DNA of 49,367 nt from Abiotrophia sp965245735 (GTDB lineage: Bacteria > Bacillota > Bacilli > Lactobacillales > Aerococcaceae). Positions 41,071 through 48,936 of this stretch are shown in pieces. Position 1 is the stretch's first letter. Every line of letters begins with the position of its first letter. The stretch spans positions 1 to 49,367 of the forward strand of contig CBDFAX010000013.1 in assembly GCA_965245735.1 (NCBI GenBank), read 5' to 3'. The position numbers and the translations under genes are program-made. The notes beneath the pieces are model-generated. The model had not been told where the DNA came from. It searched no databases and was given only the letters and a program-made list of their open reading frames with translations.

Positions 41071-41982
41071 TTAAAAGACTTGAATATTCTGGGCAGGCAT
41101 CACTAGGAAGCCAGCGCCAATAATTCCGTTGTCTCCCCCCAGGTCTGTGACCCGAATGTGAGGCAGAATATGCATTTGTTCTTTGTGAGCATACCGCTCC
41201 AGGACTGCCTTAATCCGCTCCACATAGAATGGATTCTTGACTGCCACACTACCGCCAATGACAATTTCTTTAGGATCTAGGAGGCAGATCATAGCGAAGA
41301 GGCCAATGGCCACCCCCATGGCACTTTGGTCTACTAATTCATTGGCAATTTGTTCCCCTTTGAGGGCACGAGCGAAGACTTGGGCCACCGTAATTCGATC
41401 ATCCAGATAGAGGGCGCGAGCCATAGCCTCAATCCCAGGGCCCGCGCAGACACTTTCCAAAGGACGAAGGCCAGTTGAGGAGGGCACTGGCAAGAAGCCA
41501 ATTTCACCTGAGAAGCCATCACCGCGAATAATCTGATGGTTAACGATATTAGTGCAGGCGATCCCGGTTGAGACCGTCAAATAGCCGAACACATCCAGCG
41601 GCCCCATGCCAGCCAATCGATACTCCGCATAGGCAGCCGCCTTGACGTCATTCTCAATGGCGATTGGTACTTGGGCGTAGCGGTCCGCCAGGCGCGCTAC
41701 CACCGGAAACTTCTCCCAAGGGATATTATTTTGGAAGATAGCCACACCATTTAGGCTATCCACCTTGCCTGGTATTCCTAAGCCGATACCGGTCAAATCA
41801 GACACTTCTACTTCAGCTTCCGCTAGACAGGTGTCAATAACACCTACTACGCATGCTAACATGGCCTCACTGGAAGAGGTGTCACTGGGCACTTGAACAC
41901 GGTGCGTGATATGTCCCTGCTCATCAATAATAGCCGCCGCTACCTTGGTTCCGCCAATATCCACACCCATTGCTTTTCTCAT
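41071..41982 (-). CDS. ROK family sugar kinase
   Basis: The 303-residue kinase has the phosphate loop GVDIGGTKVAAAI at the N-terminus and the catalytic Asp112 in IENDVKAA. It lacks the ROK zinc motif: GEIGF replaces GEIGH, and the CxCGxxGC block is replaced by PLESVCAGPGIEAMA with one cysteine. Similar zinc-less ROK proteins exist. As last gene of the phosphorylase operon its likely job is to phosphorylate the GlcNAc or GalNAc released by phosphorolysis, giving the substrate for NagA; this is inferred from context. GGAGGAAGGAAA precedes the ATG. Confidence 0.87.
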   Translation of the reverse strand: MRKAMGVDIGGTKVAAAIIDEQGHITHRVQVPSDTSSSEAMLACVVGVIDTCLAEAEVEVSDLTGIGLGIPGKVDSLNGVAIFQNNIPWEKFPVVARLADRYAQVPIAIENDVKAAAYAEYRLAGMGPLDVFGYLTVSTGIACTNIVNHQIIRGDGFSGEIGFLPVPSSTGLRPLESVCAGPGIEAMARALYLDDRITVAQVFARALKGEQIANELVDQSAMGVAIGLFAMICLLDPKEIVIGGSVAVKNPFYVERIKAVLERYAHKEQMHILPHIRVTDLGGDNGIIGAGFLVMPAQNIQVF

Positions 41983-42020
41983 TTTCCTTCCTCCTCTCCT
42001 TTGGTAGAGCCATCCGGCCT

Positions 42021-42203
42021 TTAGTCGCGTTTAGGATGGTTAAAGTCGTAGTTATAGTCGAATAGCACCGCTAGCAAACCTGCTAGCGCCAAGAGCATGC
42101 CCAAGAGATTTTCTCGGCTAACCGTGGTTTGAAGGTGGATGATAAAGCCAACGCAGACCAAAGCAACCAGAAGACGAATGAGCACACGAATTTTATGAGA
42201 CAT
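42021..42203 (-). CDS. Small two-helix membrane protein in the phosphorylase operon
   Basis: This 60-residue protein has a basic N-terminus, two hydrophobic helices (about 9-25 and 33-47) and a charged tail ending DFNHPKRD. Its ATG comes directly after the phosphorylase stop codon, and the GGGAGGAG ribosome site lies inside the phosphorylase gene, so it is translationally coupled. I recall small DUF6903-type proteins beside such phosphorylases, but cannot confirm membership. It may assist the ABC importer, which is untested. The short length and strong ribosome site argue that it is real. Confidence 0.75.
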   Translation of the reverse strand: MSHKIRVLIRLLVALVCVGFIIHLQTTVSRENLLGMLLALAGLLAVLFDYNYDFNHPKRD

Positions 42204-44375
42204 CTAAATCTCCTCCCATCGAATTTCGCTCGCAGCCAAGGAAACTTCATGGCTAATTCCTTGACCATCATAGACAGTCGTGACTTGTGGCTCAGCGGTA
42301 TTGTTGACAATGGCATACTTGCCCTTGACTGGGTAGGCATGAACCTCAACAGCGGGGTTGCTACTATGCCATTTATTAAAGTCAGCTTCCTTATGTGCCG
42401 CATAGTAGAGGGCCCGCATGAGTAAACGCGTATTGTCAATGCTGTAAGGTAAGCCAGCTAGGTAGACCCCACGCCCTTGACCATAATCGTGTGCCGCCAT
42501 ATGCACTTCGCCATTGCTGTACTCTAAAATTTCTGTCTCTTCACTTAGGGCATAGAGGTTATGCATGGACTCTCCAAAATCAGGGACTTGTCCAGCTTCT
42601 AAATCTGCCGTGATAAAGTGACTGTCTTGGGCTTGAGTGAAGTATTTGTCGGTCGATAGGGAGAAGCCTAACTCCTTATCCACCCCAAGAATTTCAGCTA
42701 ATTGGAAGAAGCGTCCATTTTGGAGATGGGCACTTGGCTCACCAACGCCCACCAAACCGCCGCCTTGGTAGACGAAGCGACGAATGACACTTAACAATTC
42801 TGGGCGAGCCCAATGTTGACCACCACTAAAGGCGGTTCCGGCATCGCCTGCATTAATTAAGACGTCCACATCTGTCGGCACACCGTCAGCAATCACCTGG
42901 TCAAAACTCAAGAAGACTACCTCAACCGCCGCACCACTGAGGGCTTCTAGAATCCCCAGATAGGAGTAGATTTGCTTATAGTGCAAGGCATGCGCCACCA
43001 TGTGCGTTTGCCAGGTCCGAAGTGCCCCCCAAGCATTGAGAATCCCTACTTTTAGCCCCACATAAGGCTTGGTGTCTTTGACAATGGCATAGATATCCCG
43101 GAATTCATCCGCCACTTCTTCGATATAGGAGACAAATTTAGGGAATTTATATGCAAGGCTGAGATAGCCACCATAACCAATCCGGTCAACCGGCTTACGC
43201 ATAATAGCCCGACGTGCTGTCAGCCAATTCTCGTTGGCTTCAATGGTCGGATCATTTCCTTCATAGAAGGTATCTGGGAAGAAGTATGGCAGGAAACGCC
43301 CTTCGGTGTATTTAACATGTGGAATATCGGCAATCATCCGCAAGGTAGCCCCGCCGCCGACTGAGCCAACCACTGCATCCAAGCCAATATCCTTGAAATA
43401 AGGGCCATAAGGTTCTGTCCCAATCCAATTATCGCCTAGGAACATCATGGCTTCTTTGCCTGCTTCATGGACAATATCCACTAACTTCTTGGCTTCTTGA
43501 GCCACAAAGTGGCTTTGGAAATCGACATAGTCTAAGTAAGCCTTAGAAGGCACGCGGAAAGCCGTATTATAGTAACCTTGGTCAACAAAATCTTCCGGTC
43601 TCAGACGATAACCTTTGGCTTCTTGGAAGGCTAGGATGGCTGCTGGTGAGACAGAAGCCCCGTAGCCAAACCAGTCGACAAATTTCTCTTTGGCCTTGTC
43701 ATTGAAGACGAGGGTGAAATGGTAGAAGAAAGTGGTAAAGCGGACCACATCCGTCTTAGGATTTTCCTGGCACCAACGTCTGAGATATTCGCTCATGAAG
43801 CGGTTGGAATGTGGCTGCCGCACATCAAAAGGAATATCATGAGCCACTGAGTCGCCCCAATTATTAGTGATATGGTTATACATTTGAGTTGGGTCCCAAA
43901 TCTTATAAACTAAGAAAGAAACCGTATATTCATGGAAGGGCACTGCCCCTTCCACAATCACTAGGTCCCGCTCTTGATCCACCTGCCACTGGCTGCTTGG
44001 GACTACTTGGCCAGTGGTGCGGTTAATGACTTCCCACCACTCCTTAGGATCATGGTGATAGTCAGGTACTACTTGTTCCCGATAGTAGCCCTGCATGAAA
44101 TCAATGGCTAAGCTTTCTTTGCTTGCGGTATGGAAGGGCGACATCAAATAGAGTTGTTGGCACTCTTCCATATGGTCTTTGATAAAATCATTATGATTTC
44201 GCGCTACAAAATAGGTTGTATAGATAGAAGCATCTAAATCTTTGACGGCCTCTTCTAATTTGGTCCCATCGGAATCGCGGATGGCATCAGCCCCCCAGCG
44301 ATCTAATAATTCTTGAGTTTGCGCAAGGAAATTGCGCTCACTTGGTAAAGTAAGTCTGCCTTTTGATTTGGCCAT
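42204..44375 (-). CDS. lnpA: 1,3-beta-galactosyl-N-acetylhexosamine phosphorylase (GH112)
   Basis: The enzyme cleaves lacto-N-biose and galacto-N-biose with phosphate into galactose-1-phosphate and GlcNAc or GalNAc, inside the cell. The 723 residues fit the family length and start GRLTLPSERNFLAQTQELLDRWGADAIRDSDG-like with the characteristic RWGADAIRDSDGT. Further marks are GDNWIGTEPYGPYF, WLTARRAIMRKPVDRIGYGGYLS and a C-terminal ANDYG/VYLAGLPYS-like region. No signal peptide is present. AAGGAGAT precedes the ATG. The importer upstream and amino-sugar genes nearby support the role. Preference for the gluco or galacto form cannot be read directly. Confidence 0.93.
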   Translation of the reverse strand: MAKSKGRLTLPSERNFLAQTQELLDRWGADAIRDSDGTKLEEAVKDLDASIYTTYFVARNHNDFIKDHMEECQQLYLMSPFHTASKESLAIDFMQGYYREQVVPDYHHDPKEWWEVINRTTGQVVPSSQWQVDQERDLVIVEGAVPFHEYTVSFLVYKIWDPTQMYNHITNNWGDSVAHDIPFDVRQPHSNRFMSEYLRRWCQENPKTDVVRFTTFFYHFTLVFNDKAKEKFVDWFGYGASVSPAAILAFQEAKGYRLRPEDFVDQGYYNTAFRVPSKAYLDYVDFQSHFVAQEAKKLVDIVHEAGKEAMMFLGDNWIGTEPYGPYFKDIGLDAVVGSVGGGATLRMIADIPHVKYTEGRFLPYFFPDTFYEGNDPTIEANENWLTARRAIMRKPVDRIGYGGYLSLAYKFPKFVSYIEEVADEFRDIYAIVKDTKPYVGLKVGILNAWGALRTWQTHMVAHALHYKQIYSYLGILEALSGAAVEVVFLSFDQVIADGVPTDVDVLINAGDAGTAFSGGQHWARPELLSVIRRFVYQGGGLVGVGEPSAHLQNGRFFQLAEILGVDKELGFSLSTDKYFTQAQDSHFITADLEAGQVPDFGESMHNLYALSEETEILEYSNGEVHMAAHDYGQGRGVYLAGLPYSIDNTRLLMRALYYAAHKEADFNKWHSSNPAVEVHAYPVKGKYAIVNNTAEPQVTTVYDGQGISHEVSLAASEIRWEEI

Positions 44376-44421
44376 TTACTACATCTCCTTCGTCATCTAA
44401 GTCTCAATATCAAGGCTTGGC

Positions 44422-45285
44422 TTATTCCTTGGAGCCGCCCGCTGTCATCCCCTCGGTCAGACGCTTCTGAACGAAAATATAGAGGATGAGGGTTGGCAAC
44501 ATCACCATGACCATGCCGGCATAGAGTTGGCCGTATTGTTGGGCCGCATTTTGCGCAGCCATTAAGTTCATCAACCCCACTGGCAAGGTCCGTAACTCTT
44601 GTTTATTCATCAGGGTAAAGGAAATGATATATTCATTCCAGAAACCTAGGAAGTTAAAGAGAATAACCGTGATAATACTTGGTTTAGCCATCGGAATCAT
44701 AATCCGCATCATGGTCGTAAAATGATTAGCCCCATCGATTGAAGCCGCTTCTTCGAAAGTTGACGGCAAGGTCATGAAGTAGCTAGACAAGAGATAGATG
44801 GTAAATGGCAGAGAAGTTGCCGCATAGACCAAAGCTAAGATGAAGCGGTTGTTTAAGAGTTCCGGCATCATGGCAAAGCCTTTTTTGGCATCGACCAACA
44901 TCAAGAAGATGGGTACTACAATGTAGTTAACGTTGATGAAGAGTCCACCCTTAAAGAGTTGACGTAAAAGGCCACGCCCTGGGAATTCAAAACGCGCTAG
45001 AACATAAGCGGCTGGCAAGGCCAAGGCTAAGAGAAGCGCCAAAGCCATAGCAGTTACAATTACCGAGTTGAAGACATAAGCCCCCATACTAGCCCGATTC
45101 CAGGCATCGACAAAGTTCTGCCAGTAGAGCCCCATTGGCAAGGACCAAGGCGAACGATAGAATTCTGAATTTTCCTTAAGTGAGGCCAGAAAGACCCAGC
45201 CCACTGGCACAATAATCGAAATAGCCAGGAGCGACAGCACTAAGTAGATAAAAATCTTGTATAAACGATTCGTTGAACGACTCAT
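44422..45285 (-). CDS. Sugar ABC transporter permease, MalG type
   Basis: The 287-residue protein has six membrane segments and the ATPase-contact motif EEAASIDGANHFTTMMRIMIPMAKPSI of carbohydrate ABC importers of the MalG class. It pairs with the MalF-type permease 15 bases upstream. No ATPase is encoded in the operon, so a shared MsmK-like ATPase elsewhere must power it. Given the next gene (GH112), the imported sugar is probably lacto-N-biose or galacto-N-biose. Confidence 0.9.
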   Translation of the reverse strand: MSRSTNRLYKIFIYLVLSLLAISIIVPVGWVFLASLKENSEFYRSPWSLPMGLYWQNFVDAWNRASMGAYVFNSVIVTAMALALLLALALPAAYVLARFEFPGRGLLRQLFKGGLFINVNYIVVPIFLMLVDAKKGFAMMPELLNNRFILALVYAATSLPFTIYLLSSYFMTLPSTFEEAASIDGANHFTTMMRIMIPMAKPSIITVILFNFLGFWNEYIISFTLMNKQELRTLPVGLMNLMAAQNAAQQYGQLYAGMVMVMLPTLILYIFVQKRLTEGMTAGGSKE

Positions 45286-45300
45286 TTGACTGGCTCCTTT

Positions 45301-46194
45301 CTAGTATTCAAGAATGTCCCGCTTGGTTACGGCACTAACGACCGCTGACAAGACGAAGGAGAAGATGAAGATGACAACTCCAATAGCCATCCCGTAGCCA
45401 TAGGATGAGTTGGTATAGGCTTGCCCATACATGTAGGATAAAACTACCGAGGAGGCCCCGTTTGGCCCTTCACTGGTCATGGTTTGAACCAAGAGGAAGC
45501 TGAGGTTAATGGTAGAAATAATGAAGAAAGTCAAAGTGGTCCGAATGTTATTCCAGACTAGCGGCAGGGTCACGGCGAAGAACTGCTTGACCTTACCCGC
45601 CCCATCTAAATCTGCTGCTTCATAGAAGGAAGTTGGGATATTGGCCATTGATGCCATGTACATAACCATGTAGTAACCAATGGCCTGCCATACCAAAGCA
45701 CCTATTAAGGCATAGAGCACTAAGTGCTTGTCCCCTAACCAAAGAATTGGTGGAGCCTGCTCCCCTCTGAAAATTGCCAAGAAAGAATTTAACATTCCGT
45801 TGTTAGGGTCATAGATGGCGGAAAAAATCCCGGAAATAACAACAATGGATAAGATATTTGGAATATAGAAAATTACCCGGAAGAAGTTTTGCCCCTTAAT
45901 TTTCTCTGTCGATAGAATGGAAGCGAAGAGAATGGCAATGGCTAGGGTAATAATGGTCACCAGCACAATTAAGACAATGGTATTTTGGAAGGCCCGGATA
46001 AATTTGGTGTCGTTAAACAACTTTACAAAGTTATCGAAGTAAACGAAAGTCTTTTTAGCTGAGAATCCACCCCACTTGTAGAGAGACATGCGAAAGACTT
46101 GAAATGTCGGATACAACATGAAGAGGGCGAACAAGAGGGTCGCAGGTATCACGCAAATCAAGGCAAAGCGGGTTCTGGATGCTTTTGAATTCAT
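45301..46194 (-). CDS. Sugar ABC transporter permease, MalF type
   Basis: This 297-residue permease has six membrane segments (first at about residues 10-32) and the contact motif EAADLDGAGKVKQFFAVTLPLVWNNI. It is the partner of the MalG-type permease. A gap of 146 bases with an attenuator hairpin separates it from the binding-protein gene upstream, so it should be expressed at a lower level. Confidence 0.9.
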   Translation of the reverse strand: MNSKASRTRFALICVIPATLLFALFMLYPTFQVFRMSLYKWGGFSAKKTFVYFDNFVKLFNDTKFIRAFQNTIVLIVLVTIITLAIAILFASILSTEKIKGQNFFRVIFYIPNILSIVVISGIFSAIYDPNNGMLNSFLAIFRGEQAPPILWLGDKHLVLYALIGALVWQAIGYYMVMYMASMANIPTSFYEAADLDGAGKVKQFFAVTLPLVWNNIRTTLTFFIISTINLSFLLVQTMTSEGPNGASSVVLSYMYGQAYTNSSYGYGMAIGVVIFIFSFVLSAVVSAVTKRDILEY

Positions 46195-46280
46195 GATAAG
46201 TACTCCTTTCTAAATCGCCGTGCTGGCGTCTCTTATAAGTATGACCCTGGCTCATAAGAGGCATCAACACGTGCGTTATC

Positions 46281-46315
46281 AATAAAAGTCCCACTCCCAC
46301 CAAGGCGGAAGTGGG
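46281..46315 (-). terminator. Intra-operon attenuator after the sugar-binding protein gene
   Basis: On the minus strand CCCACTTCCGCC and GGTGGGAGTGGG pair (two G-U pairs) and are followed by ACTTTTATTG. Partial read-through would give more binding protein than permease. Confidence 0.75.
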
Positions 46316-46340
46316 CACTATGTCAATGCTTAAGCTAGCA

Positions 46341-47654
46341 TTAGTGGCTGATGCTGTCGTGGAATTGTTTCATTACTTCTACGACGTTAGATTGCCAATC
46401 TTTTACGCTGAGGTCACCAGATACTACAGAGTTGAATGCTTCGTAAAGTGTTGCCTTGAGGTCTACCCCTTCGATGGCTTCAGCAGATACGAAACCACCT
46501 AAACCTGGTAATACGCCTTCGTCATAGATTTTATAGAAGACTTGTTTTTCAGCAGGTAACTTGCTGATCAAACCTTTAACTGGTTGTACAGCCCCGTGTT
46601 TAGCGAAGATTTCAGCTGCCTTGTCAGAATAGAGGAAGGCAATGAATTCTTTTGCTGCTTTTTGTTGTTTAGCTTCTTTTGGAATCCAGATATGTTCCAA
46701 GAAGGTATAAGCGTATTGTTTGCCACCTTCTTTGAGGGTTGGCACAGCTGCCATGCCCCATTCGAAGCCGTCAGCACGTGGTGCATCTTTCATTTCGTCA
46801 ACTACCCAGCTACCATTTGGCATGAAGAGGGCTTTGTTGTCTAGGACCGCTTGTTGGTTCTTAGTGAAGCCGTCTTTGTTAGCATTCGCTACAGTAGTTG
46901 CTTCAGTGTTCTTAGCTAATTCGCCTAAAGTTTCGAAGACCTTAGTTAACTCAGCACCAGACCAAACTTCTGGATCGTAGTTCATGGCTTTGTTGAAGAG
47001 CTCTGCCCCACCAGCGGAGTAGATCACGCTAGAGAAGAAGGTATCTAAGTAGCCTGCTGTTGGATAGGTAAAGAGGGCAATGTTTTCTTTCTTAGCTTCT
47101 TCAGCTAATTTCCACATTTGATCCCAAGTCTTAGGTACTTCCCAACCTTTAGCTTTGAAGAGGGCCTTGTTGTAGAAGAGACCAGTTGGAGAGTAGAACA
47201 TTGGCATTAAGTAAGTCTTGCCATCGTTATATGGGTTGGTTGACGTAGAATCAGTAAAGCCTGGTAAGAGTTTTTCCTTAACTGTCTTATCTTCGCCTGG
47301 GACCTTCATATCCAAGACATCAGTCAAGTCAGCTAAAGCCTTATCCTTGATTAAGGTCTCTGGCAAAGCTTTCTTACGGCTTTGTGCTAAGAGCACAACG
47401 TCTGGATAGTCACCAGATTGGAGACGTGGGGTGATCGCATCTTCGAGTTCTTTTTCCATGGTCAACTTGATGTCGACATTTGGATTGACTTGCTTATAGG
47501 CTTCAATAATTTCTGGCCATAACTTGGTCCCATAAGCTGTTTCGATGGCTGCGAAGTCTAAGGTCACCTTTTCTTCGGCTGACACATTGGCAACTCCGAA
47601 GAAACTTGGTAAAGCACAAGCTAAAGCAGCTGCTGATACTAAAGCTTTTTTCAT
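46341..47654 (-). CDS. Sugar ABC transporter substrate-binding protein
   Basis: The 437-residue protein is a MalE/family-1 binding protein: VTLDFAAIETAYGTKLWPEII after the signal peptide, then DYPDVVLLAQ-like and PTGLFYNKALFKAKGWEVPKTWDQMW segments. The signal peptide (1-26) ends NVSA before EEK. Its one cysteine (Cys13) lies in ALAC, a poor lipobox, so the protein may be released or held by other means. The start is the ATG at 47654 six bases after AAGGAGTG. It heads the phosphorylase operon and likely binds lacto-N-biose or galacto-N-biose. Confidence 0.91.
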   Translation of the reverse strand: MKKALVSAAALACALPSFFGVANVSAEEKVTLDFAAIETAYGTKLWPEIIEAYKQVNPNVDIKLTMEKELEDAITPRLQSGDYPDVVLLAQSRKKALPETLIKDKALADLTDVLDMKVPGEDKTVKEKLLPGFTDSTSTNPYNDGKTYLMPMFYSPTGLFYNKALFKAKGWEVPKTWDQMWKLAEEAKKENIALFTYPTAGYLDTFFSSVIYSAGGAELFNKAMNYDPEVWSGAELTKVFETLGELAKNTEATTVANANKDGFTKNQQAVLDNKALFMPNGSWVVDEMKDAPRADGFEWGMAAVPTLKEGGKQYAYTFLEHIWIPKEAKQQKAAKEFIAFLYSDKAAEIFAKHGAVQPVKGLISKLPAEKQVFYKIYDEGVLPGLGGFVSAEAIEGVDLKATLYEAFNSVVSGDLSVKDWQSNVVEVMKQFHDSISH

Positions 47655-47696
47655 GTAAAACACTCCTTATAAAATTTTATTGGATCTTACACTCTT

Positions 47697-47725
47697 ATCA
47701 TACCACAGGTGCAACCGCTTTTACT
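47697..47725 (-). promoter_or_regulatory. Promoter of the phosphorylase operon
   Basis: On the minus strand TGGTATGAT forms an extended -10 (TATGAT at 47697-47702). The -35 position (47720-47725) reads AGTAAA, a poor match, as expected for an activator-dependent promoter. Confidence 0.6.
47710..47723 (-). promoter_or_regulatory. cre site over the phosphorylase promoter
   Basis: TAAAAGCGGTTGCA on the minus strand matches 12 of 14 positions of the CcpA site TGWAARCGYTWNCW. It lies across the -35/-10 spacer, a position for catabolite repression. Confidence 0.6.
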
Positions 47726-47758
47726 TGCAGATTCTTGTTATAATATTGCAGATTCTTG
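47725..47758. promoter_or_regulatory. Direct-repeat operator for the AraC regulator
   Basis: TTGCAGATTCTTG occurs twice without mismatch, at 47725-47737 and 47746-47758, spaced 21 bases start to start, two helical turns. This is the layout of AraC-family half-sites. The inner copy abuts the -35 of the sugar operon, where class II activators bind, and the outer copy overlaps a possible -35 of the regulator gene itself. Confidence 0.75.
47736..47744 (+). promoter_or_regulatory. Extended -10 for the AraC-type regulator gene
   Basis: TGTTATAAT is a perfect extended -10 between the two direct repeats. A second candidate, TATAAT at 47769-47774 with TTGCAG 17 bases upstream, lies closer to the gene; either or both may be used. 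Confidence 0.5.
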
Positions 47759-47787
47759 CGGATTGTTGTATAATGTTATTAGATAAA

Positions 47788-47801
47788 TGATAGCGTTTTA
47801 A
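47788..47801 (+). promoter_or_regulatory. cre-like site in the leader of the AraC-type gene
   Basis: TGATAGCGTTTTAA matches about 12 of 14 positions of the CcpA site. It lies downstream of both candidate promoters, a roadblock position. Confidence 0.45.
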
Positions 47802-47823
47802 TAACTTTAAGGAGTGTCCCCAC

Positions 47824-48720
47824 ATGTATATTCGCTATACCATCACCCACAAACCGGAAGAAGTCAGTCAAAATCATTTCCAAGTTCTATCAGTTAATAT
47901 TGTCTCCTACGATGCCAATTGGCATTCTACCATGCATCATCATAATTTCGCTGAAATTTTCTATTGTTTGGATGGATCAGGTTATCTCCTGACTGAATTT
48001 GGCCGTACGCCAATCCACAAGCATTCTCTCCTGCTAGTTAATCCCTTCATCGAGCATACAGAGCACACCTCTCTTATCTCCCCCCTTAAGTATCTGGTAA
48101 TCGGCATAAAAGGGCCCGAAATTATCCTGCCTTCTCACGCCACAGATAATGGCCTATTTAGCTTCGAAGACAGCAACCATCAGTTCTATCGACTCATTCG
48201 TGAAGTCATGACTGAGTGTGAATTAAACCAGCCTTACTCTAGTCAGATAATCGACCATTTGATTAACTCCTTAATTCTTAGACTTAATAACGTGGCTAAT
48301 AGTCAACTTGCTATGGCCCGCGAGACGCCCTTATCCGCCAGTGTTAGCTTGGCTAAGCATTATATCGATAACCACTTCTCTAAGAATATTAATCTTGAAC
48401 AGCTGGAAGAAAGAGCTCATGTTTCGCGATTCCACTTGGCCCATCAGTTCAAGGAAGAACTCGGCCTCTCACCTATTAACTATCTCAATCAAGTCCGCCT
48501 GACACAAGCGCAAGAACTCCTACTGACTACCAATTACACTGTACTGCAAATTACGGAGATGGTCGGCTTTAACTCAGTTTCCTACTTCTCTAATAAATTC
48601 CATGAGGCAGTCGGCATGACTCCACGAGCTTATCGAAATCTTCACGCCTCAAGCTTGATCCAAACTCGCAGTCTCAAAGAATCGTATAGATTACCCGATA
48701 ATTTGGCAAGAAAAAATTAG
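47824..48720 (+). CDS. AraC family regulator with N-terminal cupin domain
   Basis: The 298-residue protein has a cupin-type sugar-binding domain (about 20-130; HHHNFAEIFYCLDGSGYLL) and the double helix-turn-helix of AraC/XylS proteins (about 190-285; LEERAHVSRFHLAHQFKEELGLSPINYL, then VLQITEMVGFNSVSYFSNKFHEAVGMTPRAYR). AAGGAGTG precedes the ATG by seven bases. It is divergent from the phosphorylase operon and should activate it when the imported sugar or a derivative is present. The 21-bp direct repeat in the shared region is its likely binding site. Confidence 0.93.
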   Translation: MYIRYTITHKPEEVSQNHFQVLSVNIVSYDANWHSTMHHHNFAEIFYCLDGSGYLLTEFGRTPIHKHSLLLVNPFIEHTEHTSLISPLKYLVIGIKGPEIILPSHATDNGLFSFEDSNHQFYRLIREVMTECELNQPYSSQIIDHLINSLILRLNNVANSQLAMARETPLSASVSLAKHYIDNHFSKNINLEQLEERAHVSRFHLAHQFKEELGLSPINYLNQVRLTQAQELLLTTNYTVLQITEMVGFNSVSYFSNKFHEAVGMTPRAYRNLHASSLIQTRSLKESYRLPDNLARKN

Positions 48721-48735
48721 CACAGTTTCTTTATG

Positions 48736-48768
48736 AAAAACCACTGGCGCTTACGTCAGTGGTTTTAT
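48736..48768 (+). terminator. Terminator of the AraC-type gene
   Basis: AAACCACTG and CAGTGGTTT pair around a ten-base loop and are followed by TATTG. Confidence 0.8.
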
Positions 48769-48875
48769 TGTTGTACCAATCATTGCTTATGAAAATAAGC
48801 CATATATTATTAGTCAATTTAACTACTTTTTACACTAAGTCTAAACAAGTACTAAGTCTATGATAACAACAGTTG

Positions 48876-48904
48876 TTGCGCTTTCTCAGTATTTATGGTA
48901 TAAT
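48876..48904 (+). promoter_or_regulatory. Promoter of the glycyl-radical domain gene
   Basis: TGGTATAAT gives a perfect extended -10 (TATAAT at 48899-48904), with TTGCGC 17 bases upstream. It lies 32 bases before the ATG. Confidence 0.75.
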
Positions 48905-48936
48905 ATAGTTATCAAAATCACAAAGAGGTGTTTTTT

